Virus record (IMG/VR): IMGVR_UViG_3300020171_000076
Span: 1 to 37,363 of that record
Direction: 5' to 3' (one strand)
Length of the DNA: 37,363 nt
Source of the DNA: a virus
Made by a program: the position numbers and the translations under genes. Within the stretch, counting starts at the first letter, position 1, and each line of letters opens with the position of its first letter. Below, piece after piece: positions 7,037 to 14,529 of the stretch. Under the pieces are notes generated by a model. It did not search any database, had not been told where the DNA came from, and worked only from the letters and a program-made list of their open reading frames with translations.

Positions 7037-8374
7037 ATGAATGTGCTAGCAGAGCTCGTCGCTAAAATCACGGCTGACGCAACTGAATTAAAGAAGGGAC
7101 TTGCCGAAACTGAAAAGGGTGTTCAGCAAACAGGCGAGGTAATAGAAAAGGAAACCAAGTCCTGGCAGCAGCAATTCAAGACTGTAGGGGCTAGTTTTAC
7201 CAAGGTAGGTATTGGTATGATGGCTGTCGGCACAGCTCTTGTAGGCAGCCTGGTAGCAATAACTTTGAAAACTGCCAAAGCTGGTGATGAAATTGCCAAG
7301 ATGTCACAAAAGACGGGCTTAACAATCCAGACACTTTCCAAACTCAAATATGCTGCTGAGTTATCGGGCACTAGCTTAGAGGGTATGCAGACAGCTATAC
7401 GGACAATGTCATCGGTAATGTATGATGCACGGGCTGGATTGGAAACTGCCAATCGCACTTTTAGGGATTTGAATATCAACCTTGAAGAGTTGGCTGGACT
7501 TTCCCCTGACCAGCAGTTTATGAAGATTGCTCTGGCGGTAGCGGCTGTTGAAGACCCAATGTTGAAGGCAGCATTAGCTCAAGATATTTTTGGCAGAAGT
7601 GGACTTGAGTTATTGCCGATGCTATCTGAAGGTGAAGCTGGGTTAAAGGGAATGATGGAAGAGGCCGAAAAGCTCGGCGTTGTTTTTGATGAGAAAGCTG
7701 CCGCTGCTGCTGAGAAATTTAATGATGCCATAACTACACTTAAAACGAGTTTGCAGGGTGTTGGACTTGAAATAGCCAAAACTTTAATGCCGATATTAAC
7801 TAATCTGGCTGAAAAGGCTTTGATAATTGTGGGCAGAATTAAGGATTGGATTGAATTGCATCCTGAACTAGCTAAAAATCTATTAGCATTAGGGGTTATT
7901 TTAGTCGGTGCTGGCGGTTTATTAATCGCTCTAGGGCAAATATCCAAAGCTATTATGGCTATAAATGCTGCATTAATAATTATGCACAGTTTATCAGGAG
8001 TGGGTATATTAAAGGTGGTGGCAGGGCTGGCGGTTGCTGCTGGCTTGATAGTTGCTATGAACAAACTTTTAGAAACTCCAAAAACTGCTACAACACCAGC
8101 AATTCCTGGGATGCAATATGGAGGCATCGTTCCTGGTGCTATTGGACAACCAGTCCCTATAATTGCTCATGGTGGCGAGGAATTTTTGGGAGTCGGTAAT
8201 ACTTTGTCAGCGGGCGGAAATACCGTAAATGTTAATGTTGGCTATCTTATGGGTGATGAAACTAGCTTACGGAAATTTACTCGTATGATAAAACAAATTC
8301 TGGGTGAAGATGACAGACGCACAGCATTTGGGCAGGTTAACCAAGGTTATTTCTATGGTAGGAGTTCTATCTAA
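7037..8374 (+). CDS. tail tape measure protein
   Basis: 445 residues with GGAGAT upstream of ATG. It starts with the usual MNVLAELVAKITADATELKK / coiled-coil pattern, has hydrophobic segments near residues 55-77 (KVGIGMMAVGTALVGSLVAI) and about 280-340, and a long Ala-rich helical middle (KTGLTIQTLSKLKYAAELSG). The C-terminus is Gly/Val-rich (QYGGIVPGAIGQPVPIIAHG), as in many tape measures. At about 0.15 nm per residue the tail would be near 65 nm, short for a siphovirus. The stop overlaps the next ATG. Confidence 0.9.
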   Translation: MNVLAELVAKITADATELKKGLAETEKGVQQTGEVIEKETKSWQQQFKTVGASFTKVGIGMMAVGTALVGSLVAITLKTAKAGDEIAKMSQKTGLTIQTLSKLKYAAELSGTSLEGMQTAIRTMSSVMYDARAGLETANRTFRDLNINLEELAGLSPDQQFMKIALAVAAVEDPMLKAALAQDIFGRSGLELLPMLSEGEAGLKGMMEEAEKLGVVFDEKAAAAAEKFNDAITTLKTSLQGVGLEIAKTLMPILTNLAEKALIIVGRIKDWIELHPELAKNLLALGVILVGAGGLLIALGQISKAIMAINAALIIMHSLSGVGILKVVAGLAVAAGLIVAMNKLLETPKTATTPAIPGMQYGGIVPGAIGQPVPIIAHGGEEFLGVGNTLSAGGNTVNVNVGYLMGDETSLRKFTRMIKQILGEDDRRTAFGQVNQGYFYGRSSI

Positions 8375-8928
8375 TGCCACAAGGAATAACTTATGAGGTA
8401 ATGGTGGATTGGGATATGACTGATTGGGCAGATGACCCAGATTTTACTGGGACTTACGATGATATTTCTAATGATGTAGCTAGTATTTCGTGGATTCGGG
8501 GCAAGGAGAGAGAAGCTGGCAATTCACCAGCATCAACTCTGGAAATCAAAATGCAAGTAGGCTTATGCTCCAAATATTCGCCTGTTAATACAACTGGCGA
8601 CCTCTACTTGAAACTTCTGCCCTGGCGGATTATTAGAGTTAGGGCATACTTTGGCACTACTTGGTATAATCTATTTTTCGGATATATAAGCAAATATCGT
8701 ATAAATCCCCATCCCGATATACAAAGTGTTTCTTTATATTGCACAGATGGTTTGGATTTGCTGGCACGTCAATTAGTAAAGCAGGATTATAATACCCGCA
8801 CATCAATGAGCGATGGAACGGCAATTGGTCATATTTTAGATGCAGCAGGCTGGTCAACTTCACGGCGAGACATAGATACTGATGGCGGCTCAAAATTATT
8901 AAATTATCCTACTGTTGGAGTTTATTAA
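8374..8928 (+). CDS. tail-tip/baseplate protein, N-terminal part
   Basis: 184 residues starting at TAATG after the tape measure. It contains the tail-tip N-terminal beta pattern (VMVDWDMTDWADDPDFTGTY, SISWIRGKEREAGNSPASTL, RVRAYFGTTWYNLFFGYISK), then TAIGHILDAAGW and a truncated end at LLNYPTVGVY. The following frame is in the same phase after one TAA (8926-8928). In relatives, as I recall, this region is one long protein, so the gene looks split. It may be a nonsense mutation, stop readthrough or a real split into subunits. Confidence 0.7.
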   Translation: MPQGITYEVMVDWDMTDWADDPDFTGTYDDISNDVASISWIRGKEREAGNSPASTLEIKMQVGLCSKYSPVNTTGDLYLKLLPWRIIRVRAYFGTTWYNLFFGYISKYRINPHPDIQSVSLYCTDGLDLLARQLVKQDYNTRTSMSDGTAIGHILDAAGWSTSRRDIDTDGGSKLLNYPTVGVY

Positions 8929-8937
8929 GATAACAAG

Positions 8938-9738
8938 ATGGATAGCAAAATATTTTATCCTAATGCACATCCAGAAACTACAAGTGTTGATGGATTCATT
9001 CAGAGAGGGGCATTGCTCCAAACTTGGGCTCAACTCAGAGATGGTGTGGGGACTGTTTCTGATTCTTACTTATTCGCAAACAATGGGATTAATTTTCTTT
9101 CGAGTAATACATCAGCCAAATGGGAAGAACTTGAGAGGGTAATAATTCTTTTTGATACTTCCTCTTTACTTAATCTTGGAAATGTAATTATTCGCAGTGT
9201 TACTCTATCTCTTTATGGTTTTATAACAGCAGGAGGAACGAAGAATAAGCAAGATGATTTAGGCATTGCTCCCGATGTAAATGTTTATAGTTCAAACCCT
9301 GCATCAAATACCGAATTAGTGCCCGCAGATTATGGCGCCTTGGGCACTACTCCTTTTTGCAATACACCTATCACTTATGCCAATTGGAAAGAAGGTTGGA
9401 ATACTTTTACCCTTAATGCTAATGGGATAGCGGCAATCTCAAAGACTGGGATAACCAAATTCGGACTTAGAAATGCAAATTATGATGCGGCTAATATAGA
9501 ACCTAGTTGGTCAGCACATCTACAGTCATATTTATTCTGGTATGCAGCTGATTGTGGATTAGCTACTGCTCCTAAACTCACTGTAAATTATACATCTATT
9601 AGAGGTTTAGTCCCAGGTGCTACTGATATTGTAACTCTCGAAGCACTGCGTAATATTGAAATGGCTGTGATGGGAAGAATATATGTGGACGAACAGGGCA
9701 GATTGAAATACGAAAGTAGATTTGCGAGGAATTTATAA
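8938..9738 (+). CDS. tail-tip middle part with DNRLRE-like beta domain
   Basis: 266 residues in the same phase as the preceding frame, beginning three codons after its TAA. No good SD precedes the ATG. Residues 1-215 are a DNRLRE-like beta-sandwich (KIFYPNAHPETTSVDGFIQR, IILFDTSSLLNLGNVIIRSV, LTVNYTS) often found in fibre and surface proteins. Residues 220-266 (DIVTLEALRNIEMAVMGRIY, LKYESRFARN) resume the tail-tip protein. The lack of an SD and the shared phase suggest translation by readthrough, or reinitiation on the same message. Confidence 0.65.
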   Translation: MDSKIFYPNAHPETTSVDGFIQRGALLQTWAQLRDGVGTVSDSYLFANNGINFLSSNTSAKWEELERVIILFDTSSLLNLGNVIIRSVTLSLYGFITAGGTKNKQDDLGIAPDVNVYSSNPASNTELVPADYGALGTTPFCNTPITYANWKEGWNTFTLNANGIAAISKTGITKFGLRNANYDAANIEPSWSAHLQSYLFWYAADCGLATAPKLTVNYTSIRGLVPGATDIVTLEALRNIEMAVMGRIYVDEQGRLKYESRFARNL

Positions 9739-10640
9739 TGGGAGCGCCAGTTGCTACATTCAGCGACACAATGGCTGAAATTATATACGAATTGGATGAT
9801 AGGGAAATATATAATGACATTCGCTCGGAAATAGATGTTACTGATACACAAATCATCGTTGATACTGGGGCAGAATATGATACCTATAATGTGGGGAAAT
9901 ATATATCACTAAGTGGTAATGAAACCAAATCTGTAACACTTTATTCTAGAGAAGGTGATAGGAGTGTTACATGGGTATCGGCTCAGGCATACGGATACTT
10001 CGGGCTTGATTCTGAACTTAAAGACCAGATATTTGGTGCGACAATAACAAGTAGCACCTCAACTTCTGTAACTATTGAGGTAACTAATCCCTTCAGCACT
10101 TATTGCCCCGATGTCCACGTTTGGGCAACCTATAGTTATCTTGTAAGCCCCGAAACGACACACGAAGAAAGCCTCATTCGCACTCTTCAAGTCAGGGGTA
10201 TTGATAATAATAGTATTGCGAAATATGGACGTAGGGTAATGAATTTGACTTGGCCTTTAGGACAAACCGAAGCACAGATGCAATCCTTTGTGGATAAATA
10301 CTGTGATAGATATTCTGAACCCGTAGCTAGAGTTACAATGACATTACTTGGTGATACTTTAATTACGCAAATACTGACCAGAAAAATCAGCGAAAAGATA
10401 ACCGTGGTCAATACTAGATTAGGTCTAAATACTAATTTTTACATAAATGCGATTGATATTAGTCACGATGCTTCAGGTTTATTAGAAGCTAAATATACTT
10501 TAGAAGCAGCAAGAATTTTAGAAGGAGTAGGATTCTTTATTCTTGATACCAGTGCGCTTGATGGCACTGATGTTTTAGGTTGGGGATTATTTATTCTTGA
10601 TACAAGCATACTTGATAGTGCCGATATTCTAGGTTGGTAA
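9738..10640 (+). CDS. tail-tip/baseplate protein, C-terminal part
   Basis: 300 residues starting at TAATG, overlapping the middle part, with GAGG 9 nt upstream. APVATFSDTMAEIIYELDDR continues naturally from the ARNL end of the previous frame, as if one protein had been cut. A long beta-helical middle (SLSGNETKSVTLYSREGD, TITSSTSTSVTIEV) is followed by RKISEKITVVNTRLGL and the YTLEAARIL end of the tip domain. The C-terminus holds two 18-residue repeats. It probably forms the tip ring that contacts the receptor. Confidence 0.7.
   Translation: MGAPVATFSDTMAEIIYELDDREIYNDIRSEIDVTDTQIIVDTGAEYDTYNVGKYISLSGNETKSVTLYSREGDRSVTWVSAQAYGYFGLDSELKDQIFGATITSSTSTSVTIEVTNPFSTYCPDVHVWATYSYLVSPETTHEESLIRTLQVRGIDNNSIAKYGRRVMNLTWPLGQTEAQMQSFVDKYCDRYSEPVARVTMTLLGDTLITQILTRKISEKITVVNTRLGLNTNFYINAIDISHDASGLLEAKYTLEAARILEGVGFFILDTSALDGTDVLGWGLFILDTSILDSADILGW
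10530..10637 (+). repeat. two tandem 54-bp coding repeats
   Basis: Two adjacent 18-codon units encode GFFILDTSALDGTDVLGW and GLFILDTSILDSADILGW, ending at the stop codon. Differences lie mostly at synonymous or conservative positions, so this is an old duplication or a selected repeat. Hydrophobic repeats with Trp at the end may form a small oligomerisation or docking spike on the tail tip. Confidence 0.8.
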
Positions 10641-10654
10641 TAGGAGGTTAAAAT

Positions 10655-11488
10655 ATGTCAGGAACATGGACTACACCAAAAACATGGATTTCAGCCGTAT
10701 TGACTTCGGCTGAGATGATTACTCACGTTAGAGATAATGAAAACTATCTTAAAACACATATCGCACTGGAAGCAGCTAGTGAATTAACAATAGCCACTGG
10801 TGTGATAACTGTTACTCAGGGATATCATGATGTTGATACCGAAGCTGATGCGGCTACTGATGACTTGGATACTATTGGTGGCGGTGCTGAAGGAATGGTA
10901 ATATTCCTAAGAGCAGAAAATACAGCCCGCACCGTTGTATTGAAGAATGGAACGGGCAACTTGGTATTGGGCAATAATATTTCTCTCGATGATACTAACA
11001 AGCATGTCGCCTTAATTAGAGATGGCACGAATTGGCATCTACTGTTTACCGCATCCGAAAGAACATTTATGGTTGATAGTTTCCAATATCCTGCATCGGG
11101 AACTGATTGGACACCACAACTTGAAGGAGCTAGATTAGCGGCTTCTTTAGCCGCTAAAAAGGTTTGGCTACCCCTGAATTTCTTAAAAATAGGCGACCAG
11201 ATAATTAGTTATAATTTAGTAGGCGATGCCATAGAGGTAGCAGCACTAACATTAGATTGTAAATTAGTTAAAGTAAATAAAGCAGACCCATTGACCACAA
11301 CTAATATTGCTGGTGGCGGTATTACTCAGATAATAGCTGATGGCAATTTTGATAGTGCGGCAATTCTTACAGCGGGTGAAGTGGTAGCAACTGATAAACA
11401 ATATACTTTGGAAATTCTTGGCACTACTGGAGCTGGAGATTCAATAATAGTCATAGGTGCTGAAGTAGTGATTTGGCGTTTGACATGA
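10655..11488 (+). CDS. tail fibre / receptor-binding-like protein
   Basis: 277 residues with TAGGAGG upstream. The start GTWTTPKTWISAVLTSAEMI, then VRDNENYLKTH, is the common attachment motif of short fibre and appendage proteins. Residues 45-130 form a beta module (LTIATGVITVTQGYHDVDTE, RTVVLKNGTGNLVLG). Residues 145-277 are a second beta domain with LPLNFLKIGDQIISYNLVGD. It likely forms trimers at the tail tip and helps recognise the host. No enzymatic motif is visible. Confidence 0.7.
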   Translation: MSGTWTTPKTWISAVLTSAEMITHVRDNENYLKTHIALEAASELTIATGVITVTQGYHDVDTEADAATDDLDTIGGGAEGMVIFLRAENTARTVVLKNGTGNLVLGNNISLDDTNKHVALIRDGTNWHLLFTASERTFMVDSFQYPASGTDWTPQLEGARLAASLAAKKVWLPLNFLKIGDQIISYNLVGDAIEVAALTLDCKLVKVNKADPLTTTNIAGGGITQIIADGNFDSAAILTAGEVVATDKQYTLEILGTTGAGDSIIVIGAEVVIWRLT

Positions 11489-11685
11489 AAGTTGCATGGT
11501 TTTTACTTCTCTTATTGGCAGGATTTAGTCTAGGTGCTGGGATAAAGATGCTGGCAGAATTTGCTAAATACATTCATAGACCAGATGTCTTATTTCCTGA
11601 TATTTTGGATTATACGGCGATTATTTGTGTTAGTCTGTTTATGATGATATTTTGTCTCTTTAACATTATAAGGAGAAAAGAATAA
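11485..11685 (+). CDS. small two-span membrane protein (lysis module)
   Basis: 66 residues from the ATG that overlaps the fibre stop as ATGA. A TTG 12 nt upstream is in frame but less likely. Two hydrophobic spans (VAWFLLLLLAGFSLGAGIKM; DYTAIICVSLFMMIFCLFNI) are separated by a short polar loop, and the C-terminus is RRKE. The design fits a small holin or holin partner. No enzyme is linked to it. Confidence 0.6.
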   Translation: MKVAWFLLLLLAGFSLGAGIKMLAEFAKYIHRPDVLFPDILDYTAIICVSLFMMIFCLFNIIRRKE

Positions 11686-11912
11686 TGGATGCTTGGATTA
11701 AGTTTATACGAGCTATTACCCGCCCAATGATTGCCTTTAGTGGCTGGTTCTGCCTCTGTAATATGGTTTACGATGGTAAGGATGTCCCTGAGTTCTTTAT
11801 TGGTGCTGTCTTGGGAATGACGGGGTGGTTTTTCTATGATCGCTCAAAACTTCACCAGGCCGAGAGAAACAAGAAAAATGGCACTACCACTGAAACCAAC
11901 AACACTAAGTAA
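11685..11912 (+). CDS. putative holin
   Basis: 75 residues starting at TAATG with AAGGAG upstream. Two membrane segments (ITRPMIAFSGWFCLCNMVY and FFIGAVLGMTGWFFY) are followed by a charged, hydrophilic tail (KLHQAERNKKNGTTTETNN). The ARPxI...GW and TGWFF(Y/E) pattern is frequent in small phage holin-like proteins of uncharacterised families. It would permeabilise the inner membrane in late infection. No endolysin follows it. Confidence 0.65.
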   Translation: MDAWIKFIRAITRPMIAFSGWFCLCNMVYDGKDVPEFFIGAVLGMTGWFFYDRSKLHQAERNKKNGTTTETNNTK

Positions 11913-12020
11913 CAGGCTGTTTTTAAGCGATTTAAGGGCATCATCTGAGGGAAGTTATAGGCACGGGCAGACCCCCTAGACTAATGCCTCGTTATCAAAC
12001 AAGTTCTGAAAAGAAAACTT

Positions 12021-12311
12021 ATGGGTAAAGGTATTACAAGAATAGGTAAACGGCAAGGGGCAAGAGGGGCAAAAGCGATTTGGGAGCGTGATGGGGGGAT
12101 GTGTATTTATTGTGGTAACTATGCTGCCGTGATTGACCACGTTGTCCCTATATCAAAAGGTGGCCCGAACATAAAAAGCAATGAAGTCTGTGCCTGCAAA
12201 AGCTGTAATTATAAGAAAAGTAATAAACTAGACCAAGATATGTTGACTAGAGGGATATTCTGGCTTCTTCAACATGGAGAAGATATGTCTTGGTTAGATG
12301 ATATTAAATGA
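12021..12311 (+). CDS. HNH endonuclease, small
   Basis: 96 residues. It has the compact zinc-bound HNH fold: CIYCGNYAAVIDHVVPISKG, then CACKSCNYKKSN, with DH as the catalytic pair, two CxxC clusters and the Asn in the final motif. This form resembles McrA/Pfam HNH enzymes encoded beside lysis or packaging genes, so it may nick or process phage DNA rather than home. About 110 bp without an obvious gene precede it, and the upstream SD is weak. It overlaps the next gene by 4 nt. Confidence 0.85.
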   Translation: MGKGITRIGKRQGARGAKAIWERDGGMCIYCGNYAAVIDHVVPISKGGPNIKSNEVCACKSCNYKKSNKLDQDMLTRGIFWLLQHGEDMSWLDDIK

Positions 12312-12517
12312 AGACTTTACTGGCATTATTTACCAAACATCGGCACTGGCTAGGCTTCTGTCTTTTTGGTTCAGGTGTTGTTTTTTGTGTTGAACATTAT
12401 ATTCAGTATGGCGGAATTTGGCATCTATCCTTTATTGACCACGGCACTCTGGGACTAATTTTAATTGTCTTAGGCGCTGGACTTTCCTGGCTAAAGCCTG
12501 GGGAGAAACGGAGGTAA
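12308..12517 (+). CDS. small two-span membrane protein
   Basis: 69 residues from an ATGA overlap. Two hydrophobic spans (HWLGFCLFGSGVVFCVEHYI and TLGLILIVLGAGLSWL) are followed by a basic C-terminus, KPGEKRR. It lies within the lysis-type cluster and may be a second holin or a membrane anchor for lysis control. No family is recognised. Confidence 0.6.
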   Translation: MKTLLALFTKHRHWLGFCLFGSGVVFCVEHYIQYGGIWHLSFIDHGTLGLILIVLGAGLSWLKPGEKRR

Positions 12518-12520
12518 AGA

Positions 12521-12769
12521 ATGGCAGAATTTACAGATATTGACAGACAGATATTACAAGAAACGCATAAGACAGTAATTGAACTTAAAGTCGTTTTATT
12601 GGGAATTAATGGCGATGAGGGATTGATAGGTAAAGTTAATGAACTATCTGCTAGTCATAATTGCTTACGAGAGAAGCATAATAGGTTAAGCAAATCATTC
12701 TGGATAGTGGTCGGCTTTCTTGTAGGAACTGGAGTTTTAGGCACTGGAATTTGGGGGTTACTACACTAA
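12521..12769 (+). CDS. holin-associated protein, coiled coil plus one membrane span
   Basis: 82 residues with GGAGG upstream. An N-terminal helical, coiled-coil part (IDRQILQETHKTVIELKVVL) is followed by one C-terminal membrane span, SFWIVVGFLVGTGVLGTGIW. The layout matches XhlA-like or spanin-like partners of holins. It would sit in the inner membrane with the coiled coil in the cytoplasm. Assigned by topology and context only. Confidence 0.6.
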   Translation: MAEFTDIDRQILQETHKTVIELKVVLLGINGDEGLIGKVNELSASHNCLREKHNRLSKSFWIVVGFLVGTGVLGTGIWGLLH

Positions 12770-12773
12770 TTAT

Positions 12774-12935
12774 ATGGAAATAACTATAGATAACACAGTC
12801 CCTATATTGGAATTTAAGAGGTGGATTGAGCAAACTATTAAGGATGGAGAAGAGAAACTGGGATTGAGTCCTGGACAAATTTCACATATCCTCTTTCTTA
12901 TCTTAAGAGAATTAGACGAAAAAGAATCACGATAA
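12774..12935 (+). CDS. 53-residue hypothetical protein
   Basis: A short frame four bases after the preceding stop, encoding a mostly helical, acidic protein (TVPILEFKRWIEQTIKDGEE, then LSPGQISHILFLILRELDEK). No strong SD is visible, so it would depend on coupling. It is the last gene before the late terminator. Function unknown. Confidence 0.5.
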   Translation: MEITIDNTVPILEFKRWIEQTIKDGEEKLGLSPGQISHILFLILRELDEKESR

Positions 12936-12977
12936 GAAGCCATACTAAAGGTTTTGTCCTGTAGTGATGCTTCTTTT

Positions 12978-13011
12978 CTGCCCGGCTGTAAAAGGTCGGG
13001 CAGTTTTTTTG
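12978..13011 (+). terminator. intrinsic terminator of the late operon
   Basis: CTGCCCG (12978-12984) pairs with CGGGCAG (12997-13003) around a 12-nt loop, followed by seven T residues. It ends the tail/lysis operon. The next 150 bp hold no gene, only an AT-rich spacer with a weak AGAGG/CCTCT inverted repeat, before the early promoter. Confidence 0.9.
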
Positions 13012-13162
13012 TTTCCTATTGGAAGACTAATGACAGGGAAAAGCAAATAGGTTAAGCACTAGCATTTGTGTTTTGGTGACTTTTAGTTGTTTTCAGGGGT
13101 TAGTCCTATCTGGCTCGGTGATAAGAGGCTAAAATTTTCCTCTAAAATATGCCTTTACCCCC

Positions 13163-13191
13163 TTGACAAAGGTAAAAGAAGGGTATAAACT
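13163..13191 (+). promoter_or_regulatory. strong sigma-70-type early promoter
   Basis: A perfect TTGACA (13163-13168) stands 15 bp before TATAAA (13184-13189), or 17 bp before TAAACT (13186-13191). It lies behind the late terminator and about 65 bp before the first early gene. It should drive the long run of small early genes. This is also good evidence for a bacterial host. Confidence 0.85.
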
Positions 13192-13213
13192 ATCTGTAAG
13201 ACTTAAACTATAA

Positions 13214-13239
13214 GACTCCAGCGAGTCCAGCGGAGCTGG
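13214..13239 (+). promoter_or_regulatory. two tandem hairpins in the early leader
   Basis: GACTC-CAGC-GAGTC (13214-13227) is followed by CCAGC-GGA-GCTGG (13227-13239), sharing one base. The AGGAGG SD begins three bases later. Stacked hairpins this close to the 5' end could protect the transcript or gate ribosome access. Confidence 0.6.
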
Positions 13240-13253
13240 TTAGGAGGCTCGGA

Positions 13254-13631
13254 ATGATACCACCAAAATGGGCACAAGAGTTAACCTTAAAGGCTATGCT
13301 ATGGTGGGAAGAACAGAATAATAAAGTGCCAAATTTCAAACTTGATTGGAGACACGGGAATTATTCGGGGACAGCTTGGAATAGCCCCATTTATCGTCGT
13401 GAACAACGAATTCTGATTAGTGCAGGGAGGGACAGAATAAAAGCAAAACTAATCCTGCTTCACGAAATAGCGCATCAATTTTGTGGAGAGCGGGGGCATT
13501 CCCAACGATTCTGGGATATTGCCTGGCAACTTTACCGGTGGGCTAAATTGCCTATTCGGGACACATTAAGGAACGAGAGTAATTATCGCAAAGGGGCACT
13601 CGTTGCCTATAAACGAAATAAAAGGAGTTAA
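13254..13631 (+). CDS. SprT-like zinc metallopeptidase domain protein
   Basis: 125 residues with a perfect AGGAGG SD. HEIAH at residues 70-74, with His82 in GHSQRFW, is the zinc site of SprT/WLM-type peptidases. The preceding RILISAGRD and KAKLILLHEIAH strands and helix also fit. Related host proteins cut DNA-protein crosslinks or act as small metallopeptidases. In phages the role is unknown. As the first early gene it may remodel a host DNA-bound protein. No C-terminal zinc ribbon follows, so this is a minimal domain. Confidence 0.8.
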   Translation: MIPPKWAQELTLKAMLWWEEQNNKVPNFKLDWRHGNYSGTAWNSPIYRREQRILISAGRDRIKAKLILLHEIAHQFCGERGHSQRFWDIAWQLYRWAKLPIRDTLRNESNYRKGALVAYKRNKRS

Positions 13632-13642
13632 GGAGGCAAAAG

Positions 13643-14221
13643 ATGACAACATATTTAGGGTCAGCATTTTCTCTCCAGATGATACCGTCTGGGGGGACTA
13701 TTACAGTGGAACCTGTTGAATTTAACAGGTCTTACTTTATATATGTTGAGTGGCGGCACAGCTGGGCTCCAGGTGGACACTACAATCGTGTTGAATCACC
13801 TGATTTCACCTCTGTAGTTGGGCATGAGGGGACAGCAAAAGCTCTTTCAACCTTGATAGGGCATCCTGTCCTTCTGAATCGTCAGGCAATTGTGCTGACG
13901 CCTGATGATGCTCTTTATGTTGCTCAGCCTACTGGGCAACGGATTAAATATGGTGAAGAGCTTGACTTCCCCGAACTCAAGTTCTTCAGAGTGACCTTCC
14001 ACCAGTGTCCTGGCTTGGATAGTTACTCTGATGAAAAACTTGAGCGAGAATTAAAATATCGTTCAGGCGAAGTAGAGGCTGAAGCCGAGCTTAAATCTTT
14101 AGCTTCTGAGCCAACAACTTCTCCCACTTGCCCGCAGTGTGAACTCAAGTGGGATGGTGTTACGGCAATGAAAATAGCTCTATTTGGAGGAATCTGCCAA
14201 TGTGGCTTCTCTGTAAATTAG
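13643..14221 (+). CDS. DUF1874 / AcrIII-1-like viral ring nuclease fused to a zinc-ribbon tail
   Basis: 192 residues with an AAGGAGG SD. Residues 1-118 match the DUF1874 (STIV B116-like) fold: YLGSAFSLQMIPSGG, VVGHEGTAKALSTLIGH, NRQAIVLTPDDALYVAQPTG. In AcrIII-1 this fold degrades cyclic tetra-adenylate and so blocks type III CRISPR signalling. By my alignment, Ser10, His61 (catalytic His47 in SIRV1 gp29), Arg80 and Arg100 are kept, but the Glu88 position is Tyr103, with Glu105 and Glu106 nearby. There is a longer segment before the GHEGT motif (about residues 25-55). The 70-residue C-terminal extension has a helix and CPQC...CQC, a probable zinc ribbon. Active ring nuclease, cA4 sponge or repurposed fold are all possible. 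Confidence 0.8.
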   Translation: MTTYLGSAFSLQMIPSGGTITVEPVEFNRSYFIYVEWRHSWAPGGHYNRVESPDFTSVVGHEGTAKALSTLIGHPVLLNRQAIVLTPDDALYVAQPTGQRIKYGEELDFPELKFFRVTFHQCPGLDSYSDEKLERELKYRSGEVEAEAELKSLASEPTTSPTCPQCELKWDGVTAMKIALFGGICQCGFSVN

Positions 14222-14248
14222 TAAGGAAGGAGGAAAGGAGGAAAGGAA

Positions 14249-14362
14249 ATGCCTTGGCAGATAAAAGCAACTGAGACCCAATGTCCAAAATGTAAGACCA
14301 TCTATATAACACAGAAGAATTTAACCTGTCCACATTGCAAAAGAAAGAAGGAGGCAAGGTGA
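14249..14362 (+). CDS. 37-residue zinc-ribbon protein
   Basis: Starts at ATG behind a run of GGAGG motifs. It encodes a single complete ribbon: CPKC, 13 residues, CPHC, then a basic KRKKEAR tail. It would bind one zinc and nucleic acid or protein. It is followed by a start overlapping its stop. First of several such micro-proteins in this operon. Confidence 0.65.
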   Translation: MPWQIKATETQCPKCKTIYITQKNLTCPHCKRKKEAR

Positions 14363-14529
14363 TGATAATGAATAAACTAAGTTGCGGATGTAAAAGAGGT
14401 TATTTCCTTTGTCCAGAAGCTGAAAGGTTATGGAGAGACTATAACTCAGCTTATTATGCAAAGGATTGGAAAAGGTATGAAGAATTGAGGCAAGAATATA
14501 AAAAGCACTTTGAGGAGGCAGAGGAATGA
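14362..14529 (+). CDS. 55-residue hypothetical protein
   Basis: The ATG overlaps the preceding TGA, with GGAGG 7 nt upstream. The N-terminus has CGCKRGYFLC, a possible partial metal site. The rest is a charged helix (ERLWRDYNSAYYAKDWKRYE). The stop overlaps the next start (ATGA). Function unknown. Confidence 0.6.
   Translation: MIMNKLSCGCKRGYFLCPEAERLWRDYNSAYYAKDWKRYEELRQEYKKHFEEAEE

Noticed and set aside
11913-12020. tRNA or terminator in the gap before the small HNH gene
   Set aside because: Only a short AGGCA/TGCCT pairing is present, without T-run, cloverleaf or conserved T loop.
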